In this document: in pieces, positions 28,887 to 37,550 of the stretch | Layout of the letters: the number at the start of each line of letters is the position of its first letter | How positions within the stretch are numbered: the first letter of the stretch is position 1 | DNA from: Planctomycetota bacterium | Lineage (GTDB): Bacteria > Planctomycetota > Planctomycetia > Planctomycetales > Planctomycetaceae | DNA length: 64,000 nt | NCBI GenBank assembly: GCA_022600195.1 | Contig: JAHZKX010000026.1 | Coordinates: forward strand, 79,061 to 143,060 | Direction of reading: 5' to 3' | Notes under the pieces: model-generated | What the model was told of the DNA's origin: nothing | The model's input: only the letters and a program-made list of their open reading frames with translations | Databases searched by the model: none | Translations under genes and position numbers: made by a program

Positions 28887-30380
28887 ATGATTTTTTTTAA
28901 TAAGAAGTCACCGAAGAAAAAGCTGAGCGAACAGATAGTTGAATTACAACTGGTTTCGCAACAAGAAATGGATTCCTGCCTGCATGAGCTCCAGGATCAT
29001 TCCACCAATGACAAGAAATTGATTCGGCTGTTAGAGCGTAAAAATCTGATCACATCATTTCAGGCCGGTCGTTTAAAAAATAAAGAACTCGAAGGTCTGG
29101 TACTCGGTGGTAACAAGCTGATGTATCAAAACGCTTCTGGGAGTTTTGCGCGTGTCTATCGTGCTGCTTCTCTGATTGACGGTCGTATGTTGGGTATTAA
29201 AGTTCTCCGACAGCGTTGGGCTCAAGATCCTGAAACGGTCAAGATGTTTCATCGGGAAGCGGAAGTCTGTAAGCAGTTTCAACACAAAAATATCGTACCA
29301 ATTTACGATGTAGGTGTTGAAGATAATATTCATTATTTCACAATGGATTTTGTGGAAGGTGGAAATCTGCGTGATTTCATTACGATCCGCAAAAAATTAT
29401 CTCCACTGGAATCGATCAACTATGTGATCGATATTTGTGAAGGTCTGAAATATGCCAACGAGCTGGGATATACGCACCGTGATATGAAACCAACGAATGT
29501 GTTGATGTCGATTCAGGGTGTGGCAAAATTAATTGACTTCGGATTAGCAGGTGAAGACGACGCGAAAGGTGCCGGCGAAGCACATCAACGGGCTGTCGAG
29601 TATGGTACCCTGGAGAAATCAACGGGCGCACCACGGAATGATCCGCGGAGTGATCTCTATTTCGTGGGGACGATTTTTTACGAACTGCTTAGTGGGAAAC
29701 CACCTTTTCCGCGCACCAAAGATATTGAAGAGCGAAAAAAACCTTCGCGATATTCACAAATTCCCTTGATCACATCACTAGAGCCTGATTTACCTGATTC
29801 TGTCGTCAATATCGTGGAAAAATTGATGGCCTATCAACCGAGCCAACGTTATCAATCGGCGACAGAAGTGATTCAGGATCTGATGCAAGTGCGTAATCAA
29901 CTAGATACTTCCGGATCAAATGGGAGTACCTCAATTACACCCGATTCATCAATTTCTACCGGGCAGGAAATAAAGATTGCGATTGCATCTCCGACGGTAT
30001 TATGTATTGAAAATCGGTCCAAGCATCAGGATGTCCTGCGGGATTACCTGACAAAACATGGTTACCGTGTCTTGATTTTAAGTGACGTCGAACGGGCATT
30101 GAATCGCATTAAAGAGAATCCCCCCGACTGTGTCGTTTTTATGGAAGACTCCATTGGTCCAGGAGCCATCGAAGCGTTTCATAAAGCATTGCAGTTGGAT
30201 TCTGATCTGTCTGCAGTTCTGGTGCTTTCCGAAAAGAATGCAAAGGCTAAAAAATTATTGAAGAAAACAGATCGCACCCGCATTCTCGTACAACCGATCA
30301 AGATTCGGAATTTACGATCAAAAATTCAGAAAGTCCTGCAGCACCAGCTTAATGATTCTGCAGAATTAACCGCTTATTGA
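28887..30380 (+). CDS. Ser/Thr protein kinase fused to a C-terminal pseudo-receiver domain
   Basis: 497 aa, no membrane segment. Residues 1-70 form a helical domain often seen before planctomycete kinases (LLERKNLITSFQAGRL). The kinase domain (~78-340) has a modified Gly loop (NASGSFARVY), GIKVL, catalytic THRDMKPTNVL and DFGLAG. Residues ~375-490 follow a response-regulator receiver (TVLCIENRSKHQDVLRDYL, PDCVVFMED, AVLVLSEKN), but the phospho-acceptor Asp position is Met (~418) and the conserved C-terminal Lys-Pro is Gln-Pro (LVQPIKI). It probably cannot be phosphorylated in the classical way and may serve as a docking domain. Targets are unknown. Confidence 0.85.
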   Translation: MIFFNKKSPKKKLSEQIVELQLVSQQEMDSCLHELQDHSTNDKKLIRLLERKNLITSFQAGRLKNKELEGLVLGGNKLMYQNASGSFARVYRAASLIDGRMLGIKVLRQRWAQDPETVKMFHREAEVCKQFQHKNIVPIYDVGVEDNIHYFTMDFVEGGNLRDFITIRKKLSPLESINYVIDICEGLKYANELGYTHRDMKPTNVLMSIQGVAKLIDFGLAGEDDAKGAGEAHQRAVEYGTLEKSTGAPRNDPRSDLYFVGTIFYELLSGKPPFPRTKDIEERKKPSRYSQIPLITSLEPDLPDSVVNIVEKLMAYQPSQRYQSATEVIQDLMQVRNQLDTSGSNGSTSITPDSSISTGQEIKIAIASPTVLCIENRSKHQDVLRDYLTKHGYRVLILSDVERALNRIKENPPDCVVFMEDSIGPGAIEAFHKALQLDSDLSAVLVLSEKNAKAKKLLKKTDRTRILVQPIKIRNLRSKIQKVLQHQLNDSAELTAY

Positions 30381-30403
30381 ACTGTGGATGTCATTTCCCG
30401 ACA

Positions 30404-30424
30404 GGGCTGATTCAAAATCAGCCC
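30404..30424. terminator. Hairpin between convergent kinase and MoxR genes
   Basis: GGGCTGATT and AATCAGCCC form a perfect 9-bp stem with a CAA loop. It lies 24 bp after the kinase stop and 54 bp beyond the MoxR stop. There is no T-run on either strand, so it may act as a bidirectional or RNA-stabilising end. Confidence 0.5.
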
Positions 30425-30477
30425 GCTCTGAATTGATACAGCCTGACCAACCAGCTGACGAAATTTTACTGTGTCAC

Positions 30478-31494
30478 TCATTCATATTTGGGGATATTCG
30501 GCTCAGGTATTTCTTCGATCAGGCGTGCAATAATATCTTCAGTGACCAGTCCTTCAGCTTGCGCCTGAAAGTTAGTTGAAATGCGGTGTCTGAGCACCGG
30601 GACTGCCACGCGTCGGATATCACTCAGAGAAACACTGGCACGCCCTGCCATCGCTGCAATCGCTTTCCCGCCCGCGATTAAATATTGCCCTGCACGCGGA
30701 CCGGCTCCCCAGTCAACCATTTGTTTGATAAAGGGCAGTGCAGATCCATCAGAAGGCCGCGTTGCCCGTACCAGACGAGTGACGTAGTTAATCGTCATCG
30801 GGCCAACTTCAATCATATTAATTTGCCGTTGTAGATAAACTATGGATTTTGCCGAAAGAACTTTTCGAATTTCCGGTTTCTCGCTGTTGCTGGTTGAAGT
30901 CAGAATTTTTTCTTCTTCTTCCAAATTCGGGTATTCAACCTTGATATTGAACATAAACCGGTCCAGTTGCGCTTCGGGCAGGGGGTAGGTTCCTTCCTGT
31001 TCAATCGGATTTTGTGTAGCAATGACGAAAAAAGGGTCCGGTAAATCGTAAGTAGTCTGTCCGACAGTTACCTGATGTTCCTGCATCGACTGTAAGAGAG
31101 CCGCCTGTGTTTTGGGAGGCGTTCGATTGATTTCATCCGCGAGTAAAATATTCGTAAATACAGGCCCCTGGACGAATCGAAACGCACGTCGACCGGAATC
31201 CTCTTCTTCGAGAACATTGGTGCCTGTGATATCAGAGGGCATCAAGTCGGGAGTAAACTGAATGCGTTTAAACTCGCAATCAAGAAGGCGGGCAATCGTA
31301 CTTACCAGTAAAGTTTTGGCCAGACCGGGAACTCCGACAAGGAGGCAATGCCCACCTGTGAAAATGGCAGCCATAATCTGCTCTATGACATCATCCTGCC
31401 CGATAATGACTTTATGCAATTCGTCTACCATGACATCATGATGGCGGTTTAACTTTTCGAGAAAGTCGTCGAAGTCACGTTTTTCGTTAGCCAA
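30478..31494 (-). CDS. MoxR-type AAA+ ATPase
   Basis: 338 aa. Walker A reads GVPGLAKT, Walker B LLADEINR, followed by TPPKTQAALLQSMQE, FVIATQNPIEQEGTYPLPEA and the arginine-finger region AQLDRF, all standard for MoxR. These ATPases act as chaperones for maturation of metal or cofactor enzymes and commonly sit with DUF58 and VWA-domain proteins. Here no such partner follows; the next gene downstream converges. The start is TTG at 31494, as no in-frame ATG precedes the first conserved region. It is divergent from the cyclase-repeat/DUF4159 protein, whose family often accompanies MoxR clusters. Confidence 0.9.
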   Translation of the reverse strand: MANEKRDFDDFLEKLNRHHDVMVDELHKVIIGQDDVIEQIMAAIFTGGHCLLVGVPGLAKTLLVSTIARLLDCEFKRIQFTPDLMPSDITGTNVLEEEDSGRRAFRFVQGPVFTNILLADEINRTPPKTQAALLQSMQEHQVTVGQTTYDLPDPFFVIATQNPIEQEGTYPLPEAQLDRFMFNIKVEYPNLEEEEKILTSTSNSEKPEIRKVLSAKSIVYLQRQINMIEVGPMTINYVTRLVRATRPSDGSALPFIKQMVDWGAGPRAGQYLIAGGKAIAAMAGRASVSLSDIRRVAVPVLRHRISTNFQAQAEGLVTEDIIARLIEEIPEPNIPKYE

Positions 31495-31514
31495 TGTTTT
31501 TCCATTCTCTTAAG

Positions 31515-31543
31515 AATAAAGAAGTCAACAATAATGAAGTCAA
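31515..31543 (-). promoter_or_regulatory. Candidate promoter of the MoxR gene
   Basis: On the minus strand TTGACT (31543-31538) is spaced 17 bp from TTTATT (31520-31515), placing a start about 13 nt before the MoxR TTG. A second TTGACT sits between them at a 15-bp period. The rest of the 364-bp divergent gap (31495-31858) is AT-rich with no gene. Confidence 0.35.
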
Positions 31544-31858
31544 CTGGATTGTAGACAGCGAGCCAGTATGATGCGGTCAATATCACCTGGTGTCTGTTCT
31601 GAATCAGGTGGAAATACTTTATCAGGAAACAATATTATAATCATCTTAAAAGGCAAGAGAAACAGAGACCCCTTACTTGCTGTTGTAAAACTGGTACAAT
31701 GTTCAAAACAACCAAAAAAGTAAAGAAATTACTAAAATTACTGAAAAATCGGTAAGTATGGATATTTGATAAACTAGAATCATCTTCATATCAGATCTAG
31801 ATCGTGTGGGCATCAGCTATTGTCTAAATGAATAGTCTCAGGATAGAAAGAAAATCCA

Positions 31859-34318
31859 ATGAGTCGGTTTCATCATCGAGTAATGCATTTGGCACTGCAC
31901 TGGATATTGACGCTTGCGGTTAGCATTTCAATTTGTCTGCAATTTTGCGCAACCGCAGCTGCACAGGAACTCTCAGCAAAATCCGTTGCCGATTCGATCG
32001 AGCGGGGTCGGGAATTTCTGTTGAAGAAGCAGAATGACAATGGTTCCTGGTCTGCCCCCAGTGCAAATTTCAATGTGGGTGTGAGCAGTCTGGCATTGAT
32101 GGCCCTGGTTAATTGTGGAATGACTGCCGATGATGAACCGGTTCAGAGAGCACTGAAATATTTGCGCACGCTTCGCGCTTCCGAACCAAAAGGGACCTAT
32201 CAGGTTAGTCTTGTGATTATGGCACTGGCAGCTGCCAAGGATGGAAAACGAGATTTGACATTAATCCAATCGCTCGTCATTCGTCTGGAAAAAACTCAGG
32301 TAAAAAAGGGGGGTGATGCAGGTGGCTGGGGTTATGGGTCTGGAATGCTGATTGGGGGAGGAGGTTCAGCAGATAGAAGTAACAGTCAATATGCAGTACT
32401 GGCGTTGAGGGATGCAGTACATGCTGGAGTACCTGTCGATCTGAAAACATGGAAACTGATCAAGCAGTATTGGGGTACGCAACAAAGTCCAGATGGAGGG
32501 TGGGGCTATAATTCAGGAGGAGGAAAAAGTAGGGGCAGTATGACGGTAGCTGGTATTGCCACGATGGTGATTGTGAATTCCATGCTGGGAGATGAGCTGG
32601 AAATCAATGCGGATGGGAGCCCCAACTGTTGCAAGAAAAAAGTATCCGATGAATCGATAGAACGTGCAGTGCGCTGGATGGCCAATCATTTTTCTGTAGG
32701 CAGTAACCCCGGTGTCGGTAACTGGCTGCTCTATTATCTGTATGGACTCGAGCGGGCGGGCCGACTGAGTGGAACGCGATTTTTTGGTAAACACGACTGG
32801 TACCGGGAAGGAGCCGCTTTTCTGATACAACGACAATCAGCCAGGGATGGTTCCTGGAAGGGCACAGGGCAAATTGAAGGCAATCCTATTTTGGGAACCA
32901 GTTTTGTTTTGTTGTTTCTTTCCAAAGGATTAGCACCAGTATTGATTAATAAGCTGGAGTACAAAACGAATCAGCAGGCCGCTCCCAACCCAAAAGCAGT
33001 TCCCAATTGGAATCGTCACCAAAATGATATCCTGAATTTAACAGATGCCTTATCGGGCCGACCCGATTGGCCAAAGCTTTTAACCTGGCAGACTGTTAAT
33101 TTGGAACTGGCCATCCAGGCGGGCAATGTGCAGGTCCTCAGGCAGGCGCCGGTTCTCTATCTCAGTGGTCTGGATAATCCTAATTTTGGCGAAAAGGAAA
33201 TCGCCATGCTGAAGCAGTATGTGGAACAGGGTGGCTTTATTTTTGCTGTAGATAATTGCAATGGTGCCGGTTTTGATCGAGGATTTCGCGACTTGATAAA
33301 AAGTATGTATCCAGAGGGCGAAGCACAACTCAAAAGGCTGACAGCCGAACATCCGGTTTTTCGCTGTGAATATTTACTGGATGCAGAAAGTGTCGAACTT
33401 TATGGAGTGGATATCGGCTGCCGCACGTCCATTATTTACTCTCCTGATGATTTAGCTTGTTTGTGGGATAAATGGATGAAATTCCCCCCCAGAGAACGTT
33501 CGGCTAATGCCAAATCCATGATTACGCGTGCGGTGAGAGTGGGAACCAATGTCATTGCTTACGCTACCGGTCGCGAACCACCGAATAAACTAGATCAGGA
33601 GGAACTGGCCAATACGGGAGGCATGCAGGATCAGATTGAACGCGGTTTTTTACAGATCGCAAAAATTCGTCATAACGGTACCTGGGATGCAGCACCAAGG
33701 GCATTGCGCAATTTATTAAAGGCTCTGAACCAGAAAGCAGGTATGATTGCTTCCACAAAATCAAAAAATTTGCCTGCCAGTGATCCGAATCTGATGAGAT
33801 ATCCATTGTTGTATATGCACGGCCGTAGCCAGTTCAGCTTCTCAAAAACAGAACAGGCCACACTGAAAAAAGCTCTTGAAAATGGTGCTGTTCTGTTTGC
33901 AGATTCCTGTTGTGGTTCTCCTCCTTTTGATCGGAGCTTTCGACAAATGATTCGAGAAATGTTTCCCACAAAACAATTGAAACGGATTCCCGTCAATCAT
34001 CCGCTGTTTTCAGAACAAACCGGTTATGATGTACGCAAAGTGAGACGTCGTCAGATGGAAGTGAATGATGTCAACCAACCTCTCAGAGCGAAAACGATTG
34101 TGGTTGAGCCACTGCTGGAGGGGATCGAAATCGATGGGCATCTTGCGGTGATCTATAGTAAGTACGATATCAGTTGTGCTCTGGAACAGCAGGCGTCGGT
34201 TGCCTGCTCAGGTTATATTCCTCAGGATGCTGTCAATCTGGCTCTGAATATCGTACGCTATGCATTACTTCAGGATATTTCTTTCGAAGATCAGGTAGAA
34301 GCAATCAAGGTCGATTAA
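31859..34318 (+). CDS. Secreted terpenoid-cyclase-repeat protein with two DUF4159 domains
   Basis: 819 aa with a signal peptide (about residues 8-36, ending ATAAAQE). Residues ~40-350 hold prenyltransferase/squalene-oxidase-type repeats (FLLKKQNDNGSW, SPDGGWGYNSGG, QSARDGSWKGTG), an alpha/alpha toroid fold. The C-terminal half has two DUF4159 copies: APVLYLSGLDNPNFGEKE with FIFAVDNCNGAGFDRGFR (~420-575), and YPLLYMHGRSQFSFSKTE with VLFADSCCGSPPFDRSFR (~650-810). No cyclase catalytic DXDD or secretion-independent active site is seen, so binding is likelier than catalysis. It is divergent from a MoxR gene. Function unknown. Confidence 0.8.
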   Translation: MSRFHHRVMHLALHWILTLAVSISICLQFCATAAAQELSAKSVADSIERGREFLLKKQNDNGSWSAPSANFNVGVSSLALMALVNCGMTADDEPVQRALKYLRTLRASEPKGTYQVSLVIMALAAAKDGKRDLTLIQSLVIRLEKTQVKKGGDAGGWGYGSGMLIGGGGSADRSNSQYAVLALRDAVHAGVPVDLKTWKLIKQYWGTQQSPDGGWGYNSGGGKSRGSMTVAGIATMVIVNSMLGDELEINADGSPNCCKKKVSDESIERAVRWMANHFSVGSNPGVGNWLLYYLYGLERAGRLSGTRFFGKHDWYREGAAFLIQRQSARDGSWKGTGQIEGNPILGTSFVLLFLSKGLAPVLINKLEYKTNQQAAPNPKAVPNWNRHQNDILNLTDALSGRPDWPKLLTWQTVNLELAIQAGNVQVLRQAPVLYLSGLDNPNFGEKEIAMLKQYVEQGGFIFAVDNCNGAGFDRGFRDLIKSMYPEGEAQLKRLTAEHPVFRCEYLLDAESVELYGVDIGCRTSIIYSPDDLACLWDKWMKFPPRERSANAKSMITRAVRVGTNVIAYATGREPPNKLDQEELANTGGMQDQIERGFLQIAKIRHNGTWDAAPRALRNLLKALNQKAGMIASTKSKNLPASDPNLMRYPLLYMHGRSQFSFSKTEQATLKKALENGAVLFADSCCGSPPFDRSFRQMIREMFPTKQLKRIPVNHPLFSEQTGYDVRKVRRRQMEVNDVNQPLRAKTIVVEPLLEGIEIDGHLAVIYSKYDISCALEQQASVACSGYIPQDAVNLALNIVRYALLQDISFEDQVEAIKVD

Positions 34319-34367
34319 GTATGAAACGAAAAGATCTGACTTCTGGTGTGGGGATAGAGGGACGGTG

Positions 34368-34769
34368 ATGAACGAACTGGAAGAGCACCATAAAAATATT
34401 ACAAAAGGTGCCAGGATTGTAGGGGCCATTTTCGGCTGTGTGTTTGTTTGCATTGGTTTCCTGGTTCTCGGGTTTTTATGGTCGCAGCCGTTTGGTGGTT
34501 TTGGTTCGCCTCCGTTGTTCTTTCGACTTTTCGGGTCTTTGGTTGCTATTCCTTTTGTCGCCCTTGGTGGATTTACAGCTTATTCATCTATCATGGGTAT
34601 CGGTATTCCGAAATCAAATTTGATTTCTTCATCGGCGATAAGCACAAAGCAAGGCTCATATACATGTCCCAAATGTAATGCGCCGCTTTCTGATAATGTT
34701 GATGTCTCTCCCCACGGAGATGTGAAATGCGCGCACTGTGATAGTTGGTTCAATATTCATCATGAATAA
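34368..34769 (+). CDS. Small membrane protein with C-terminal zinc ribbon
   Basis: 133 aa from the ATG at 34368, which has AGAGGGA upstream; the frame also includes a GTG one codon earlier. Two hydrophobic segments (VGAIFGCVFVCIGFLVLGFL and FGSLVAIPFVALGGFTAYSS) lie at about residues 18-37 and 61-80. The C-terminus has CPKC and CAHC knuckles spaced like a zinc ribbon, ending DSWFNIHHE. It follows the DUF4159 gene by 49 bp and may share its transcript. Family unknown. Confidence 0.7.
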   Translation: MNELEEHHKNITKGARIVGAIFGCVFVCIGFLVLGFLWSQPFGGFGSPPLFFRLFGSLVAIPFVALGGFTAYSSIMGIGIPKSNLISSSAISTKQGSYTCPKCNAPLSDNVDVSPHGDVKCAHCDSWFNIHHE

Positions 34770-34777
34770 CCAGAGAA

Positions 34778-35593
34778 CTACGCAGCTTTGCGAATTGTTT
34801 CTGGCGCGGTATCAGCAGGTAATGCTGCAAAAGGTGCTTTGATCGATGGCCTGAGATAGCTCCAGTAAATGGAGCAAAGCTCAAAGAAGGCTTTAAGGAA
34901 ATCGTGAGGTTTTACCTTCGAGCCCGCTACGTCCATCCATTTTGTCAGCGGTAGTTCATAAACGGTCTCTTCAAGTGAAGGGCATTGAAAGAACTTTTCC
35001 AGCTGCCGCGCGCGAGCCAGAAGTTCCACATCGAAAATCCAGTTTGTCAAAAAAGGAGTGGCAAACAGAGTCTGACATTCCGGCGTCACTCGAAAGAGTT
35101 TGGCTCCACATTGTGAATCATAAATGGGAAGTTTCAATACCACAGAAGCAGCGGTGGCAAAAATGCGGCCCAGATAGTGTCGCAATTGCTGGCGTTCAAT
35201 CTGCCTGCCTAATAATTTAACGCGTGCGCCGATGACCAAAGATAATTGAGGAATCTGGTCGAGTTGTTTGGCGAATTCCGGAATCATATCCAAAGGTGTG
35301 GCCAGATCGGCATCCCAGAAACCGACATAATCAACGTTCGCTTTCATCGCGTGCTGCATGCCTTGTCTGACGGCTTCTGCTTTTCCCTGGTTATGGGAAA
35401 GGTGGAGCACATCGAATTTATTCGGGTCGCTGGCTTTTAAATCATCCAGAATGAACGCCGTCCGATCACTGCTGCCATCATTGACGAATAAGAAACGATG
35501 GTTTTCATGCAAGATCGCATGCTTGCGAAACTGGAGGACTTCTAAACGTTGCTCTTCATTGAAACAGGGAATGATGATGGTCACGTTTGACAT
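34778..35593 (-). CDS. Glycosyltransferase family 2 (dolichyl-phosphate-sugar synthase-like)
   Basis: 271 aa. The GT-A fold is marked by VTIIIPCFNEEQRL, FLFVNDGSSDRT, NQGKAEAVRQGM and the metal-binding DADLATP. The later DSQCGAKLFRV and FDVELLARARQL follow the polyprenyl-phosphate mannose/glucose synthase pattern. It would transfer a sugar from a nucleotide donor to a lipid phosphate or glycan at the inner membrane; no C-terminal membrane helices are visible. It is isolated from neighbours by an upstream terminator and converges with the zinc-ribbon gene 8 bp away. Confidence 0.87.
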   Translation of the reverse strand: MSNVTIIIPCFNEEQRLEVLQFRKHAILHENHRFLFVNDGSSDRTAFILDDLKASDPNKFDVLHLSHNQGKAEAVRQGMQHAMKANVDYVGFWDADLATPLDMIPEFAKQLDQIPQLSLVIGARVKLLGRQIERQQLRHYLGRIFATAASVVLKLPIYDSQCGAKLFRVTPECQTLFATPFLTNWIFDVELLARARQLEKFFQCPSLEETVYELPLTKWMDVAGSKVKPHDFLKAFFELCSIYWSYLRPSIKAPFAALPADTAPETIRKAA

Positions 35594-35712
35594 AGGTGAG
35601 TTGAAACCCCGGCTGATTTTAAAAGCAGTTATCGTATGGTCGAACTGTTGGATTTTGAGACCGGGGTGTACCAGAAAAACGGTTTTATGTCAAAACCGGA
35701 TTGCGAAGACAT

Positions 35713-35751
35713 AAAAAAACAGAAGCCTGATTTTATCGGGCTTCTGTTTTT
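35713..35751 (-). terminator. Rho-independent terminator after the propeller-gene pair
   Basis: ACAGAAGCCTGAT pairs with ATCGGGCTTCTGT (one G-U), flanked by A-runs and T-runs on both sides. It lies 27 bp beyond the stop of the minus-strand lipoprotein gene and could also work in the other direction. Confidence 0.85.
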
Positions 35752-35777
35752 GAATTCAAAAAGGTCGTAACCTCTTG

Positions 35778-37550
35778 CTAATCAGTCACTTTAATCGAAT
35801 AAAGCTGAGATCGATCGGAAACATACATTTTGCCATTGGCAAAGGTAGGAGTGCTATAGATTGAAGAGTTGAACGTTTTTTCTTCCAGCAGTTTCTTTTC
35901 CTTGCTGGCTTGCAGAATAATCAACATTCCGTCTTCGTTTCCAATAAACACCTTACCATCCACGACCATTGGGGAACCCCAGCAGGCTGCGAACATATCG
36001 TATTCCCAATATCGTTTCCCGGTTGCGAAATCCAGGCAGTGGATGAACCCGCTCAGGTCGGGAGCATATACCAGCCCATCAGCGACAGCTACGGTCGACA
36101 TGGTTCGCCGGAATAGCAACTCACCTTTCTTACCGGTGATTTTTCCATCAACGTCTTCTCCACCATAATGCCAGATCTGTCCCGAGGTAGGATTGTCTTT
36201 CCAACCTTCTTTACCATCAGAAATCTGAGGACTGATGTCACCGGTTTTGGTGGCATCGATGCGGTAAATATGACCCACCCCTTCACCATGTTCGGGGTCT
36301 TGTCCAACTCCCAGGATGACACTGTTATCGTAAAAAACGGGCGTACTGATGATGGCGTTACGTGTGCCACGGCCTCCCAGTTCCCATTTCGAATCTTTAG
36401 GGTTCAAATCAAATTTCCAGATCAGTTTGGCGTTGCCGTCACCATCCCCTTCCGGAGTGAAGGCATACAGCCATCCGTCACCGCCGGGGAAGTAGACCTG
36501 GGCCTTGCCATTCACTACGCCGATCGCAGGTGAAGACCATTGACCGTGTAGAATTTGGTCGAAAGGTGTATTATCTTCCCAAACGACCTCCCCCGTATTT
36601 TTATTGACGGCTAAAAAGCAGGGAGCCCGGGGAGCAGGAACTTCCAGGTGTGCTTCATCAACTCCATTGGAAGTCAGCAGGAAGACATAATCCCCGTGAA
36701 CGACAGGTGAGCTGGTTGCCAGATTGTGAGGAAATACGCCGAGGTCTTCGATCATATCAAGTGACCAGATAATATCAGCATCTTGTTTGTCAGTATCTTT
36801 TTCCTCTTTGAACGGGCCATCATTTTCGTTGTCGTAAAACCCGTCTGCATCCAGACACATCAATTCACAGCGGTTTGTAACAACCCACAAGCGATCTCCT
36901 ATAACGCAGGGAGCAGCACAGATTCCCTGTTCTGGCCAGTCGTTTACGCGGCCTTGAGGAAGTTTTTCACGCGAGAGTTGCCATTTGAAATCACCAGTCT
37001 TTTCATCAAAACAAAGGACAACACCGAGATCGTCTTCATACTTCGGACGATATTTTCCGCCGTTGTTGGTTCCCACATAGACCTGACCATTGGCAACAAC
37101 AGGGTTCCCATAAGTTTGTGAACCAAGCTTGGAAACCCAGAGAACGTTTTCGCCTTTTTCGTCACCTTCACCGGGAGTGAAGTCGATCGAAACTCCTGTG
37201 GTTTTATTGACCATATTGCGTGAAGGATCACCACCCCACATCGGCCAGTCACCTGTGATGACTGATTTTTTGCTGGCTGGTGCCTTTTTATCGGTTTTGG
37301 ATGTGACCGGATTTCCGTCAGCATCCAAAACCGGTTCCGATTTTTTATCGTCTGGTTCGGAACCAGGAATGTTAACGCCCGCTTCACCTGTTGTAGAACC
37401 TGCCTCACCCAGTGGTGCAGAGCCTCCCAGGTCGGTGGGGGTATCAGTTGATACAGATTCTTTTGTTGAACTGGAGTCACAGCCAGTTGCAATTAATGCA
37501 AAGCAAGCCAGTGAGTTAAAAAGGGCAAATCGAAATAGAAACTTTTTCAT
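35778..37550 (-). CDS. PQQ-like beta-propeller lipoprotein
   Basis: 590 aa. The N-terminus has a signal with lipobox LIATGC (Cys at about residue 24), then a long Ser/Thr/Asp/Lys linker to about residue 100. The rest is a beta-propeller with 'xDxxTGxxxW' blades ([38 protein letters not shown]). It is expected to be anchored at a membrane facing the periplasm. The start codon overlaps the stop of the preceding propeller gene by one base (TAATG), so the two are translationally coupled and probably form one complex. No haem or dehydrogenase residues are recognised. Confidence 0.83.
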   Translation of the reverse strand: MKKFLFRFALFNSLACFALIATGCDSSSTKESVSTDTPTDLGGSAPLGEAGSTTGEAGVNIPGSEPDDKKSEPVLDADGNPVTSKTDKKAPASKKSVITGDWPMWGGDPSRNMVNKTTGVSIDFTPGEGDEKGENVLWVSKLGSQTYGNPVVANGQVYVGTNNGGKYRPKYEDDLGVVLCFDEKTGDFKWQLSREKLPQGRVNDWPEQGICAAPCVIGDRLWVVTNRCELMCLDADGFYDNENDGPFKEEKDTDKQDADIIWSLDMIEDLGVFPHNLATSSPVVHGDYVFLLTSNGVDEAHLEVPAPRAPCFLAVNKNTGEVVWEDNTPFDQILHGQWSSPAIGVVNGKAQVYFPGGDGWLYAFTPEGDGDGNAKLIWKFDLNPKDSKWELGGRGTRNAIISTPVFYDNSVILGVGQDPEHGEGVGHIYRIDATKTGDISPQISDGKEGWKDNPTSGQIWHYGGEDVDGKITGKKGELLFRRTMSTVAVADGLVYAPDLSGFIHCLDFATGKRYWEYDMFAACWGSPMVVDGKVFIGNEDGMLIILQASKEKKLLEEKTFNSSIYSTPTFANGKMYVSDRSQLYSIKVTD

